A stretch of DNA of 64,000 nucleotides from positions 5,234-69,233 of the forward strand of contig NZ_WXYN01000002.1 of NCBI RefSeq assembly GCF_016881065.1, read 5' to 3'. Shown piece after piece: positions 33,389-42,753 of this stretch (positions are counted from its first letter, which is position 1; each line of letters begins with the position of its first letter). Made by a program: the position numbers and the translations under genes. The notes under the pieces were generated by a model. That model was given only the letters and a program-made list of their open reading frames with translations. It ran no database searches and had not been told where the DNA came from. This stretch comes from Planococcus soli. Its GTDB lineage: Bacteria > Bacillota > Bacilli > Bacillales_A > Planococcaceae.

Positions 33389-34255
33389 ATGGAGCGAAAG
33401 ATCGAGACATTTTCGTGGGAAGGCATGTCAATTGAATATTCGGTAGTAGGAAAGGGAGAACCGATATTTGTCATGCATGGTGGACATTCAAATTGCCATG
33501 AAGAAATGGGCTATAAGGGGCTAGTGGACAACGGCTTTTCAATAATTACTCCTTCAAGAGCAGGTTATGGAGGGACTTCAAAAGAAGTAGGGAAAAGTCT
33601 TTCAACCGCTTGCGAATGTTACTGCGGTTTAATGAGGCATTTAAACATCGAGAAAGTCCACCTGCTCGCCATTTCTGCCGGTGGACCCAGTGGGATTTAT
33701 TTTGCTGCACATTATCCAAAGCTCGTTAAAACTTTAACTTTACAATCCGCAGTGACAAAAAGGTGGATTCAGCCAAAAGATAAAGAATACATCGCAGCCA
33801 AAATCATATTTCAACCTTTTAGTGAAAAAGTCACCTGGACTTTCATTTCTGCCCTAGGCAATAGATTCCCGCAATTTGTTTTTCGCCAAATGTTTTCATC
33901 GTTTAGCAATCTGATTTACAGTGAAGCAAAAGACAAAATAGCCGACAGCGATATTGAGGCTCTTCAAAAAATGAACAATCGCCAGCGATCAGGTTCTGGC
34001 TTTATGGTGGACCTGACCCATATAAAAGAGTTAACAATTACAGATTTACAAACAGTAACGTGCCCTACTCTAATTATGCATAGTAAACATGACGCAGCTG
34101 TGTCTCTCGAACATCCTTATCATGCACATCAACACATTCCTCTTTCCGAACTTTGTCTATTAGAGTCATGGGGGCATTTAATTTGGCTTGGAAATACTGC
34201 GAATAAATCCGAAGAAAAGACCGTTCAATTTTTGAAATTGAATCATCTTTCTTAA
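33389..34255 (+). CDS. Alpha/beta hydrolase
   Basis: 288 residues with an oxyanion region (PIFVMHGGHSN), nucleophile elbow LLAISAGGPSG (Ser), acid in MHSKHDAAV (Asp) and catalytic His in ESWGHLIW. Cytosolic esterase or lipase-like enzyme of unknown substrate. GAGGTG lies 8 nt before the ATG. It is intact, unlike the other three hydrolases of this type in the window. Confidence 0.9.
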   Translation: MERKIETFSWEGMSIEYSVVGKGEPIFVMHGGHSNCHEEMGYKGLVDNGFSIITPSRAGYGGTSKEVGKSLSTACECYCGLMRHLNIEKVHLLAISAGGPSGIYFAAHYPKLVKTLTLQSAVTKRWIQPKDKEYIAAKIIFQPFSEKVTWTFISALGNRFPQFVFRQMFSSFSNLIYSEAKDKIADSDIEALQKMNNRQRSGSGFMVDLTHIKELTITDLQTVTCPTLIMHSKHDAAVSLEHPYHAHQHIPLSELCLLESWGHLIWLGNTANKSEEKTVQFLKLNHLS

Positions 34256-34450
34256 GATTCGCTGCCATCAACTAATAATAATGTCTGAAAATTTTGTTTT
34301 CCATAGCGATAAATGGATAATTTTGTTATGGTTAATAGGAGGATATTGGATATAAAGCTTAGTATAATGTCGATGTTTTCATTTTTTTTACCAGGGATAT
34401 AAGTTATTTCACAAATAGTGAAGTCTAGCTAATAGATAAGGTGTTTTTAC

Positions 34451-34768
34451 ATGGAGACGGCAATTGAAATTTCACTAATTGTGCTGCCTATAGCAATAGT
34501 AGGAGGAATTGCATTATTTGTGATTAAGAGGCTTAAAAATAAACAGTTAAGAGGTACACTGGGGAAGAAAAAATCAAAAAATGCTCAAAGTTTATTGGAT
34601 AGCTTAATACCACTCGGCATGCTTTTTGGTTCCGCTATCGGTTTGGTTTTCAGCAACTTTTTTCAAATTACTGTAGGAACTGCAATAAGCCTGGGTGCCG
34701 GAATAGGTTTGCTACTTGGTTATATTGCTTATGAGATATATAGCAGGCAGGAAGAAAAGGACAAATAA
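34451..34768 (+). CDS. Membrane protein of unknown function
   Basis: 105 residues with a membrane helix at about 7-27, a basic cytoplasmic loop (RLKNKQLRGTLGKKKSKN), two further helices (about 52-92) and an acidic tail. AAGGTG upstream. No family was recognised. Confidence 0.65.
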   Translation: METAIEISLIVLPIAIVGGIALFVIKRLKNKQLRGTLGKKKSKNAQSLLDSLIPLGMLFGSAIGLVFSNFFQITVGTAISLGAGIGLLLGYIAYEIYSRQEEKDK

Positions 34769-34859
34769 GTGTTATCAACTTCTTTTAATAAAAAGCTAAT
34801 AGAAATTTAAGTATAGAGTCAAAAGTTGTTTTCCAAAAAAGTACAATGGAGGAACAACA

Positions 34860-35060
34860 ATGCTCAAATTCTTAAAAAGAGTTTTTTTAGAAAGATGGGA
34901 ATTGGTCCATACCACTACGAGTTTAGATCAACATTTCGCCATGTTAGAAAAACTTAGAAGCAACGGTATTGATTACAAAACATCGGGATTGAATTTTGGC
35001 GGTGGATACGGTGGAGCTAGTGGATATAGTACCGTTTATCACATTTATACACGAAAATGA
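34860..35060 (+). CDS. Small soluble protein, unknown
   Basis: 66 residues with GGAGGAAC 6 nt before the ATG. The layout, a short helix, ELVHTTTSLDQHFAMLEKL, GIDYKTSGLNFGGGYGG and a last strand VYHIYTRK, resembles the small ferredoxin-like proteins near DUF2007, but this is only a resemblance. Confidence 0.6.
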   Translation: MLKFLKRVFLERWELVHTTTSLDQHFAMLEKLRSNGIDYKTSGLNFGGGYGGASGYSTVYHIYTRK

Positions 35061-35081
35061 ATATGCTAATGGGGAGAATTT

Positions 35082-35821
35082 TTAACAATGGGGATTTAGC
35101 CAGTCTCTTAAAGTGCGATTAAAAAGCTGTGCTTTTTGGACTGGCCAGGCATGTTGAGCATCAGGGATTAATCTTCCAACTGCACTTGGCAGGAACTGCG
35201 GAGCTGTTTCAACAGATTCTAGAATGCCGCGAGATTCTTGATCGCCAGCGACTAATAGACAGGGACAATCAATGTTTGCATACGACTCATCAAGACGAAA
35301 TTGCATGATTTCCTGCCAAATCGTTTCATAGGTATCCCGAGTCAGAAACTGGTAGTTCGTTATAAAAACCGGTATTTTGTCCTGAGGCAAATGGTAGTAA
35401 TCATGTGCTAACTTTTTGAGATATCGTTCATCTTGTATTCCTCGCTGAACTATACGGGATTGCATTTTTAACAAAAATTGAAATCGCATAGGTTTTACGG
35501 TAATGCCGCTTATGAATGCACTAATAATTTTTTAGGGTATCGTTTAGCTAATTCTAAAGCAACGTGCCCACCCAACGAAATTCCCACAACATGAACCGAT
35601 CGATTTCCGATCACCTGATGTGCAATCAAATCGGTCGCATCCGCTAAACCAGTCCATGGAGTTGATCTGCTTTTTCCGTGTCCAGGCAAATCCACCAGAA
35701 CAAGTTGATAATCCGAAAAGGCTGGTTCCTGCTGCCACCACATCCAACTACTCGCACCAATCCCATGAATAAAGAGGATGGATTGATTTCCTTTAGATTC
35801 AGTTTCTACAAAATTAAGCAT
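35082..35821 (-). pseudogene. Alpha/beta hydrolase broken by a frameshift in an A-run
   Basis: The N-terminal part (35821 back to 35510) has FIHGIGASSWMW, LVDLPGHGKS and the nucleophile elbow VVGISLGGHVALE and ends RYPKKLL, VHS, stop. The C-terminal part (about 35520 to 35082) continues in another frame, IISAFISGITVKPMRFQF, to the last catalytic His (PDAQHAW). Restoring one A in the six-A run (plus-strand T-run 35528-35533) joins both into about 247 codons. The start is ATG with GGGGGA upstream. It could be a sequencing error, phase variation or decay. Confidence 0.85.
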
Positions 35822-36025
35822 ATTTCCAATCCCCCTATACTGCGATTAAAGGATATCCCGTGAAAGGCAATTCTATCTAAAGGGAAAGCTGTTGAAATAT
35901 TCGCCTATATTTTATCATATATATAAGTAGAACTTTTTATTTAAGCACTCTTGACAGCTGTATTCATAGCGGGATTGCGATTCTAGTTTTGCTTAATACA
36001 ATTACCAATTGAGATGGGGCACACA

Positions 36026-36388
36026 ATGACAAATGGAATCGACTTTTATCTTGCTAATTCAAGTAAAGAAGCAGCTATTTCTGAAAAACACGTGAAGTTT
36101 GATGAAGACCTTCACCACTATTTATTGACCCGGGAAGGTTATCCAGCGAAAAGATATAGCCTCCTATTAAACCTGGATCAATATAATGATCGATTGTTTT
36201 CACCTAATGAAATACGTGAGTTAATTCTAATTTGTGAAAGGCTTTTAAATGAATATAGCTTGAAAACAAAGAAACGATGGGAAACAGATAACTTCACCTG
36301 GAGAATAAATATACTCGCTGAAAATCTTAAAACGCTTTGCTTACTCGCATTAGAGGAAAATAAAAAAATATTTGCTGCAGGGGATTGA
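36026..36388 (+). CDS. Hypothetical protein
   Basis: 120 residues, no membrane segment; helical and charged (NEIRELILICERLLNEYSLK, then RINILAENLKTLCLLA). Start chosen at the ATG 6 nt after GATGGGG; the ATG at 36014 overlaps that signal. No family was recognised; it may be a small immunity-type or structural protein, without proof. Confidence 0.6.
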   Translation: MTNGIDFYLANSSKEAAISEKHVKFDEDLHHYLLTREGYPAKRYSLLLNLDQYNDRLFSPNEIRELILICERLLNEYSLKTKKRWETDNFTWRINILAENLKTLCLLALEENKKIFAAGD

Positions 36389-36581
36389 AATTGGGAATTA
36401 AAATTTCTCCTATCAAGTAGTACATAGTTACTAATTTTCAATTTTAGGTGACTCGAAATTTTCCAAAGTATTCTCGTTGCCCTGACTTTCCCACAGTTGC
36501 CCACAATTTTGAAAGCAAAATTGATATAAGGTAACTAATAAATTTAGTGCACGTCTAAATTTGTGCTGGGAGGGGAAAGTA

Positions 36582-37073
36582 TTGAAGTCTAAAACTTTGT
36601 ATTTAAGCAGTATTATTATTTTGTTGCTGGCTGGTTGTTTTCAAGGGAATCAAGTGATCGAAAATGATAATAGGAATTCTATAGAAAATGCTGATTATGT
36701 GTCACAAAAACCACCGCATCTAAAAATTAGAATAAATGAAGAGGAGTTTTCTGCCGGTTTAAGTGGTTATGAGTGGAGCTACTTTGATCAAGAAAAAAAT
36801 ATGATGGCTACTGTTCAAACAGAATCGATCTCACCTTTTGATTTAGTCGGTAATCGGGAGGCACCTGCGGTAAATTCAGAAACATCCATTCAGTTTAGAT
36901 TTGAAGAAGAACCGCTTTTTTATCAAGTCAATATTTGGGATGCTAAGAATACTAGAGAAGCTTCTTCCAACATAGTTGCTCTAGAGGGGCAAAGCGGAAG
37001 AACAATCTATGAAGTAACTGCAACTTGGGAACAAGGAACTGGCCATTATTTTTTCCCGCTAACTTTAGAATAA
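36582..37073 (+). CDS. Lipoprotein of unknown function
   Basis: 163 residues from a TTG 4 nt after GGGAGGGGAAA. Signal sequence with lipobox LLAGC (Cys18 or so), then a soluble Ig-like or beta-rich domain (LKIRINEEEFSAGLSGYEW, then RTIYEVTATWEQGTGHYFF). The C-terminal pattern is that of extracytoplasmic beta-sandwich domains in Bacillus lipoproteins. No partner gene nearby. Confidence 0.8.
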   Translation: MKSKTLYLSSIIILLLAGCFQGNQVIENDNRNSIENADYVSQKPPHLKIRINEEEFSAGLSGYEWSYFDQEKNMMATVQTESISPFDLVGNREAPAVNSETSIQFRFEEEPLFYQVNIWDAKNTREASSNIVALEGQSGRTIYEVTATWEQGTGHYFFPLTLE

Positions 37074-37096
37074 TACATCTCTTTTATACGCAAATC

Positions 37097-37447
37097 CTAT
37101 CCATATAAAAGCAGCTCTTTTTCAGACTTGAAAATTTCGTTCCACTTCATCGACTCGCCCTTTTCGTTGTCCTCATACAATAGTTGATAGGCATCCATCA
37201 AAATTCTTTTTTTCACTAAGAATGCAGAAGGTATGCTCCGGGGTTTTTCTCGATACATCGTAAAGTGGACAGCAAAATTCCGCCTGGCTTCTTCTAATGA
37301 GTAATCACCATTTGGACCTCCATCCATTGTTTCAGGAGTCTGCTCACTGTAACCCGAATCCTGCCAATCGCACAAAAAGCAGATTTCGTCGTAAGATCTT
37401 CTATTTAAAGTAGGATAGCCGCAGCACGGACATTTTTCTCTATTCAT
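37097..37447 (-). CDS. Cysteine-rich CPCC-domain protein
   Basis: 116 residues. KCPCCGYPTLNRR and FLCDWQDSGYSE with paired cysteines (about residues 6, 8, 9 and 23, 26) match the CPCC domain, which probably binds a zinc ion; DGGPNGDYSLEEARRNFA is the other conserved segment. Function unknown; the family occurs in polymorphic-toxin neighbourhoods but no such genes are seen here. AAAGGAGC before the ATG. Confidence 0.85.
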   Translation of the reverse strand: MNREKCPCCGYPTLNRRSYDEICFLCDWQDSGYSEQTPETMDGGPNGDYSLEEARRNFAVHFTMYREKPRSIPSAFLVKKRILMDAYQLLYEDNEKGESMKWNEIFKSEKELLLYG

Positions 37448-37718
37448 TTATAAGCTCCTTTGCAGATAAAAGTATTTTAATTGTATTTATAAAAAAGTAA
37501 AAAATGGACTTTGTCTTAGTCGCACTCACAAGCTTTTATAATAACAAAAGGGAATATCAGATTCCAAAACTAAATAACTTGGCAATAAACTGAAGTTATC
37601 GATGAGTCTAAGGCATTTTATCACTCTATATCGAGACATATACGCAGAGCATAAAATTCGATAGAAGAAAGCAAAAACTAGGTAGTTATCAGTCAGTGTT
37701 AGTTAGGAGGAACTGCCA

Positions 37719-37802
37719 ATGAAAAGAAAGGCTAAGTACATTTTAATTTTTATATCTGGATTGGTTGTATATTTTGGATTCTCGATTCTTCTGTCGCTTT
37801 AA
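37719..37802 (+). CDS. 27-residue membrane peptide
   Basis: ATG with TAGGAGGAACTGCC upstream (strong RBS). The peptide has a basic start MKRKAKY and one hydrophobic helix (ILIFISGLVVYFGFSILLS). A terminator follows at 37846. Short membrane peptides of this kind are real in many Bacillales, but none is recognised. Confidence 0.55.
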   Translation: MKRKAKYILIFISGLVVYFGFSILLSL

Positions 37803-37845
37803 CTGGACTAGCTGATAAATCCAAGTCTGATGCAAAATCAGAAAA

Positions 37846-37878
37846 GTCCGGTTAGCTCGGTAGGCAAGCTAACCAGAC
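37846..37878. terminator. Terminator between convergent genes
   Basis: GTCCGGTTAGCT pairs with AGCTAACCAGAC with one mispair over a 9-nt loop. Confidence 0.8.
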
Positions 37879-37897
37879 ATTGTTAAAAATTTTACAT

Positions 37898-38350
37898 TTA
37901 TTCTTCAGCTTTTTCTCTTCGTACAACTAATACATCACAAGGACTGCTGCTGACAATGTGCTGAGATACACTGCCCAGTAAATAATGCTCAACAGCATTT
38001 AAGCCCTGAGCTCCGCATACAATAAGGTCGGCATCTACCTGTTTTGCGTAATCGCGCGAAATGACCTTATTAGGGGAGCCTGGGACTACAAAGACATTCA
38101 CTTCTGAAACCCCAGCTGCAGCAGCTTCTTCTTTATATTTATTAAGCAGCTGGTTGCCATATTCAAATACTTCATCATTCATATCCGGTACACGTTTGGT
38201 CATCGCCGTAAAGGAACGGGTATCCACTACATAAATCAAATTCAATACGGCATTATCACGTTTTGCTATTTGCACCGACTTTTTTAATGCCCATTCTGCT
38301 TCACGTGATCCGTCAACTGCCGTTAAGATGTGCTTGTACTCCATTGCCAT
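37898..38350 (-). CDS. Universal stress protein (UspA family)
   Basis: 150 residues with the ATP-binding pattern of the family: VDGSREAEWALK at the start and GAQGLNAVEHYLLGSVSQHIV then PCDVLVVR at the C-terminus (G-x2-G-x9-G-S). Nucleotide-binding stress protein, cytoplasmic. GGAGGGAT before the ATG. Single gene. Confidence 0.95.
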   Translation of the reverse strand: MAMEYKHILTAVDGSREAEWALKKSVQIAKRDNAVLNLIYVVDTRSFTAMTKRVPDMNDEVFEYGNQLLNKYKEEAAAAGVSEVNVFVVPGSPNKVISRDYAKQVDADLIVCGAQGLNAVEHYLLGSVSQHIVSSSPCDVLVVRREKAEE

Positions 38351-38546
38351 GCTAATCCCTCCTCAGATTTTTTATTCTTTTCTTACACTAAATTCTTCAA
38401 GGTTTGTGAAAATCCTTTCTTTTACAATTGAAATTTTTCTTTTATTATTCCATGACGTTAGTAAAATTGGCCGCAAAGCTTAAAGGAACCTTAAAGTGCA
38501 AGAGAAGTAAAAAAAGGAGCGAATATAGCCTTTCCCGCTTAAAAGA

Positions 38547-38576
38547 TGAAACTTCAACTTTGCCGTTTCGTATAAA
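38547..38576 (+). promoter_or_regulatory. ECF (sigma-W-like) promoter
   Basis: TGAAAC, a 16-nt spacer and CGTATA, the exact consensus of B. subtilis sigma-W promoters. It is 48 nt before the 60-residue membrane protein gene. Confidence 0.7.
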
Positions 38577-38623
38577 AGAAAAGTAAGATTCACAGAATAT
38601 GTAAAATAGAAAGGGGACTCCAT

Positions 38624-38806
38624 ATGTCTACAGAAGCTATTGGCCTACTTGCTATAGTTACCAGTGTAATTTGGGTGCTTATGACCAATGAGCTGGCTAA
38701 ATCTTCAGAGACCAAAAACGGGCGGAAAATAGCCACTTTAATGACGGCAGGCACTTTGTTTACAATAATACTTACAGTTTCGCTGTTCCAAAGTCTTCTA
38801 TTATAA
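38624..38806 (+). CDS. Small membrane protein under an ECF promoter
   Basis: 60 residues with two membrane helices (about 5-21 and 40-59) and a short basic loop (KSSETKNGRK). AAGGGG before the ATG. No family was recognised; the sigma-W-like promoter suggests an envelope-stress role. Confidence 0.75.
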   Translation: MSTEAIGLLAIVTSVIWVLMTNELAKSSETKNGRKIATLMTAGTLFTIILTVSLFQSLLL

Positions 38807-38837
38807 AAATGCTGGAAAAATAAAAGGAGTAATACAT

Positions 38838-39299
38838 ATGACTCAAAATATTGATTTTAGACTGGCGACTCTTGGAGATTTGGATAGCATTGTAGAAATG
38901 CTGAACGACGATCTTCTCGGCAGCCAAAGAGAACGTTATGAGCAACCACTTCCAGATAGCTACCTACAAGCATTTCATGCTATAACAAATGATCCTAATA
39001 ATGAATTGATAGTGGCTTGTATGGGCGATGAGATCATTGGTGTTCAACAGATTACGTTCACTCCTTATTTAACTTATCAAGGCGGATGGAGAGCCACGAT
39101 TGAAGGCGTGAGAACGTCTTCTTTACATCGTGGAAAAGGCGTAGGAACTCAGCTCATTCAATGGGCAATTTGCCGGGCGAAAGATCGCGGCTGCCATTTG
39201 GTTCAACTTACCACAGATAAAAAACGTCTGGATGCCTTGCGCTTTTACGAACAACTTGGTTTTGCAGCATCACATGAAGGATTAAAACTAAAGCTGTAG
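38838..39299 (+). CDS. GNAT acetyltransferase
   Basis: 153 residues. N-terminal FRLATLGDLDSIVEML, acetyl-CoA loop HRGKGVGTQLIQWAI (R/Q-x2-G-x-G/A) and the C-terminal DALRFYEQLGFAAS, the standard GNAT fold. Substrate unknown. It may be read through from the small gene before it (32 nt gap). First of six GNAT proteins in the window. Confidence 0.92.
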   Translation: MTQNIDFRLATLGDLDSIVEMLNDDLLGSQRERYEQPLPDSYLQAFHAITNDPNNELIVACMGDEIIGVQQITFTPYLTYQGGWRATIEGVRTSSLHRGKGVGTQLIQWAICRAKDRGCHLVQLTTDKKRLDALRFYEQLGFAASHEGLKLKL

Positions 39300-39337
39300 C
39301 AATTACATAACTATAAATCCAATAATATTTGAAAAGC

Positions 39338-39377
39338 AGAGAGAAAAGCGTCGCAAAAGTCCAATTTCTCTCTTTTA
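39338..39377. terminator. Intrinsic terminator
   Basis: AGAGAGAAA pairs with TTTCTCTCT, with TTT following. Confidence 0.7.
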
Positions 39378-39477
39378 CGACCATAAAAACATTAGTGAAG
39401 TAGGCATACACTTGAAGATGATTTCATAGATTCGTCTAAAATCAGTTTAGGTAAACGTATCTGTGAATAAAGGGTAG

Positions 39478-39618
39478 GTAGAAGAGATATCTGAAGAGAA
39501 GAGGATCCGGTATGGCAACACAGCAGCGATAAAAGAGCTGCTCGTCTGGCTTTCTGAAGAACTTAAATCCCTGGCTGCTGATCAAATTAGTGAGCTTGAG
39601 CAAACTGTCAGTGGATGA
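39478..39618 (+). pseudogene. Coding remnant without a start
   Basis: 47 codons reading EEISEEKRIRYGNTAAIKEL then LVWLSEELKSLAADQISEL, protein-like in composition and ending in TGA, but with no start codon or ribosome binding site. Probably the tail of a decayed gene. Family unknown. Confidence 0.3.
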
Positions 39619-39642
39619 AATCTTGCATAGGATAGGTGAAAA

Positions 39643-40113
39643 ATGAATCCAAACGAAGCTTCAGAGAGAATACAAATACACAGGATTACAGAGCCTTTTG
39701 AAGAGCAGGCTAGAGCGGTAGTTTTAAAAGGGTTGGAAGAGCGCTTTGGCTTTATCGATCCCAAGTATAATCCAGATTTAAAAAGCATTGTCTTGAGCTA
39801 TAGCGGACAAAGGGCTGTGTTTTTGGTTGGCATCTACAAAGATCGGGTGATTTGCACGGGCGCTGTATCTATGGAAGCCTTAAGCGTTGGAAGAGTCGAA
39901 CGGATGTCAGTCTTGAAAGAATACAGAAGAACCGGTGTCGCCAAAGGGATGATCCATAGTTTGGAGTCGTGGGCGAAAGAAAACGGATATCAACAACTAG
40001 TTTTGGAAACTAATAATGACTGGCAAAGCTCGATTGATTTTTATAAGAACAGAAGGTACAGCATATATTTAAATGATGGCAAATGCAGCCATTTTGTTAA
40101 GGAATTGGTTTGA
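39643..40113 (+). CDS. GNAT acetyltransferase
   Basis: 156 residues; VERMSVLKEYRRTGVAKGMI is the acetyl-CoA-binding segment (R-x2-G-x-A), and SIDFYKNRRYSIY the C-terminal FYxxxG-like motif. AGGTG before the ATG. Substrate unknown. Confidence 0.9.
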   Translation: MNPNEASERIQIHRITEPFEEQARAVVLKGLEERFGFIDPKYNPDLKSIVLSYSGQRAVFLVGIYKDRVICTGAVSMEALSVGRVERMSVLKEYRRTGVAKGMIHSLESWAKENGYQQLVLETNNDWQSSIDFYKNRRYSIYLNDGKCSHFVKELV

Positions 40114-40164
40114 TCTGAGTATATTACTAATAAGATATGGGAAAAGAAAATTGGGGGTCAGGCA

Positions 40165-41013
40165 ATGGATTGGTCAAAAGAACAAGAGGAAGCAGAACTT
40201 GATTTGAGTTTTCTCCCGCCAACATTGAAGCAACTGAAAAAGTTCAGCGAGTTATTGGATAAAGAAGGAGTGTCATTTGATGAACACTTTGGTTTGGAAT
40301 GGACTGACAGCAGAATGGCCTACCATCAGACACCGCTTGATGTGCTGCCATTCATGTCTCCGGGTGTAGATGGGATTCATATTGGTTTGTTAACGGACTT
40401 TGGTAAAATCACCGATTTGGAGCAAGCGTTTGTAGTTTGTATATTACCAATGGAGGATCCAAAAAATGCTGTGCAGCTGCTGGCACGCAATCCGAAAGAA
40501 TTTGTCGACTACCTTAACAGCGATAAGCACCTGCTGATGTTATACAATGCACCGATAATTGAGTCGAAGGATCAGTATCAGCGCTTTCTGCAGGAGGCAG
40601 AAGAGGAGTTCGAAGCAAACTCTAAGCGAAATGAATTGGATTTAAAACTAAGAAGTTTCATGGACTCTAAAGAAATCGTTGATGTTTATGACTATGTAAA
40701 GACTGCAGTAACTGCTAAACGGAATGCGCAGATTGTATTGCCCACTTTAGATGGCGTTGGAGTAGCGAATTTTGGTAAGACAGGCGGAGCACAAGATACG
40801 ATTTCTTTTGAACTAACAGAAAAAATAACTCTTGAAGAAATATACACATATTTTGAACAGGCTTCTGACGATCGCAAACTGGCATTCATACGCGATGCTC
40901 AGTTCACCGGAGTAATTTTCGAGGACTTAGAACTTAAAGCTTTTCTCGTAAAAGAACTCAAGAAGATGGGATGCGACAAGGAAGCAGAGCGTTTGAAAAG
41001 TTATGATTGGTAA
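40165..41013 (+). CDS. Hypothetical cytoplasmic protein
   Basis: 282 residues, acidic, no signal or membrane helix. Segments MSPGVDGIHIGLLTDFGKIT and EAFVVCILPMEDPKNAVQLL look like the SMI1/KNR4-like (SUKH) or DUF-type immunity proteins, but the match is not strong enough to name. GGGGTC before the ATG. No toxin gene is near. Confidence 0.6.
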   Translation: MDWSKEQEEAELDLSFLPPTLKQLKKFSELLDKEGVSFDEHFGLEWTDSRMAYHQTPLDVLPFMSPGVDGIHIGLLTDFGKITDLEQAFVVCILPMEDPKNAVQLLARNPKEFVDYLNSDKHLLMLYNAPIIESKDQYQRFLQEAEEEFEANSKRNELDLKLRSFMDSKEIVDVYDYVKTAVTAKRNAQIVLPTLDGVGVANFGKTGGAQDTISFELTEKITLEEIYTYFEQASDDRKLAFIRDAQFTGVIFEDLELKAFLVKELKKMGCDKEAERLKSYDW

Positions 41014-41078
41014 AATAAAACTCTACAAGAAAATTACCTTGGATTAAAGCATTCACTACTCAAAGGGGGAACTCTCTA

Positions 41079-41834
41079 GTGTCTGAACAACAAAAGCGCA
41101 TAGCAATTGTAACAGGTGTAGGCCATCCACAAGGCATCGGTGCTGCAGTCTGTCGAAAGCTGGCTTCACAAGGTGTAGATATATTCTTCACTCACTGGGA
41201 ATCAAGTTTTGATTTCCCTTCGAAGTTCCAATTAGAACTAGTCAATATGGGTGTGCAGTGTGAATTTATAGAAGTAGATTTGTCTGAAAGAGATGCTTAC
41301 AAAGTCGTGTTGTCAGCAGTGATTGAAAAAATTGGACAGCCTAACATCTTGATTAACAACGCAGCCCATTCAACAGATTCAGATTACATGGAACTTACGG
41401 AAAAAATATTGGATGACCATTATTACGTGAACGTCAGAACGACTTGCCTTCTTTGTACAGAATTTGCCCGGCAGTTCCAAAAAAGCGAAAGCAAGAACGG
41501 CAGAATCGTCAACTTAATATCTGGACAAGGCTTGGGACCAATGCCCGGAGAATTAGCCTATGTGGCAACTAAAGGAGCCATCTCAGCCTTTTCAGTTTCG
41601 CTGTCTTCAGATCTTGCCAGACTGGGCATTACAGTCAATGCAGTTAATCCTGGGCCGACCGATACCACTTGGATGACAGATGACATTCGACAGCATTTGC
41701 TTCCCCAGTTTCCAGCTGGAAGGATTGGACAACCTGAGGATGCGGCGAACATTATCGCCTTTCTGGCCAGCGAAGAAGCACAATGGATTACCGGACAGAT
41801 TATCAATTCAGAGGGTGGTTTTCATAGAGGCTAA
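41079..41834 (+). CDS. Short-chain dehydrogenase/reductase (SDR)
   Basis: 251 residues with the nucleotide-binding TGVGHPQGIGAAVCRKLA, NNAAH, active-site Ser (LISGQG) and Tyr-x3-Lys (YVATK), and NPGPTDTTW. NAD(P)-dependent oxidoreductase, close to 3-ketoacyl-ACP reductase-like SDRs. GTG start after AGGGGGAAC. Substrate unknown. Confidence 0.93.
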   Translation: MSEQQKRIAIVTGVGHPQGIGAAVCRKLASQGVDIFFTHWESSFDFPSKFQLELVNMGVQCEFIEVDLSERDAYKVVLSAVIEKIGQPNILINNAAHSTDSDYMELTEKILDDHYYVNVRTTCLLCTEFARQFQKSESKNGRIVNLISGQGLGPMPGELAYVATKGAISAFSVSLSSDLARLGITVNAVNPGPTDTTWMTDDIRQHLLPQFPAGRIGQPEDAANIIAFLASEEAQWITGQIINSEGGFHRG

Positions 41835-41969
41835 ATAAAGTAGGGAAGTGACAGTAATATAAGTCTTTTACTGCACAATAAAATAATATTTGAAATAATA
41901 AACACAACCATTAAATTAAATTTCACTAAATATTGTAGAAGTACTAACAAGAGAAAAGAGGGCAAAAGC

Positions 41970-42413
41970 ATGTACATAGAAAATGTTACACTGGACACAG
42001 TCGACAAGGTTGTTCCTTTATTTGATGGATATAGACAGTTTTATGGCCAACAAGAGAATAAGCAAGCTGCACAACAGTTTTTAGAAGATCGCATTTCAAA
42101 AGGAGAGTCGATTATTTTTATCGCTTTTGTGGAAGGCGAGGCAGCTGGCTTTGTCCAATTGTATCCGATATTTTCGTCGGTCTCTTTGAAGAGAGCTTAT
42201 ATCCTGAATGATTTATATGTTGATCCACGCTTTCGCAAGCAAGGTGCAGGCAAACAGTTAATGGAGAAAAGTTTTGAATACTGCGAAGAGAATGATGCTC
42301 GATTTGTGGCACTTGAAACAGCAAAAGACAATGTCCAGGCCCAAAAGCTTTATGAACAAATGGGCATGACTCAAGAAGAGATGCTTCATTACTCAAAAGT
42401 TTGGGAGAAGTAA
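41970..42413 (+). CDS. GNAT acetyltransferase
   Basis: 147 residues: DLYVDPRFRKQGAGKQLMEK is the acetyl-CoA loop and KLYEQMGMTQEE the C-terminal motif. Similar to Bacillus acetyltransferases of the 147-residue YjcF/diamine type, but not named. AGAGGG before the ATG. Confidence 0.92.
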   Translation: MYIENVTLDTVDKVVPLFDGYRQFYGQQENKQAAQQFLEDRISKGESIIFIAFVEGEAAGFVQLYPIFSSVSLKRAYILNDLYVDPRFRKQGAGKQLMEKSFEYCEENDARFVALETAKDNVQAQKLYEQMGMTQEEMLHYSKVWEK

Positions 42414-42529
42414 GGCCAGATAAATCTAGACATAACCTTTACTTATCAATATTGACTTATTCTATTATTTAGATTAATCTGTATAAAATACAAATAGCAA
42501 TCCATTCGCACGTTTAAGGAATAGTAAAC

Positions 42530-42720
42530 AAGCTGTATTTTTTCAGAGAGGATATCAAAAGCTGCGAGATATCCAAAGTACATTTGTTGAACCTGCCTTT
42601 CATATTCTGTATTGAAAAATACAGCGGTTGATGCCGTTAGCCATTTCGAGAGTAAAGCTTTGCTTTAAATAAGGGTGGTACCGCCTCCAGAGGTCCCTTA
42701 GTTTAAAGTGGGGCTTTTTT
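42530..42720 (+). promoter_or_regulatory. T-box riboswitch for proline
   Basis: The conserved T-box sequence AAGGGTGGTACCGC lies at 42671-42684. Stem I starts at GAGAGGATATC (paired with GATATCC) and a CCT codon at 42592-42594 in the GAACCTGCC context is a candidate specifier for tRNA-Pro. A terminator stem GTCCC/GGGGC followed by six T ends the leader at about 42720. Uncharged tRNA-Pro would favour the antiterminator and turn on proS. Confidence 0.9.
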
Positions 42721-42753
42721 GTGTTTCAAAATATTTTTAAAAGGAGAATGGAC

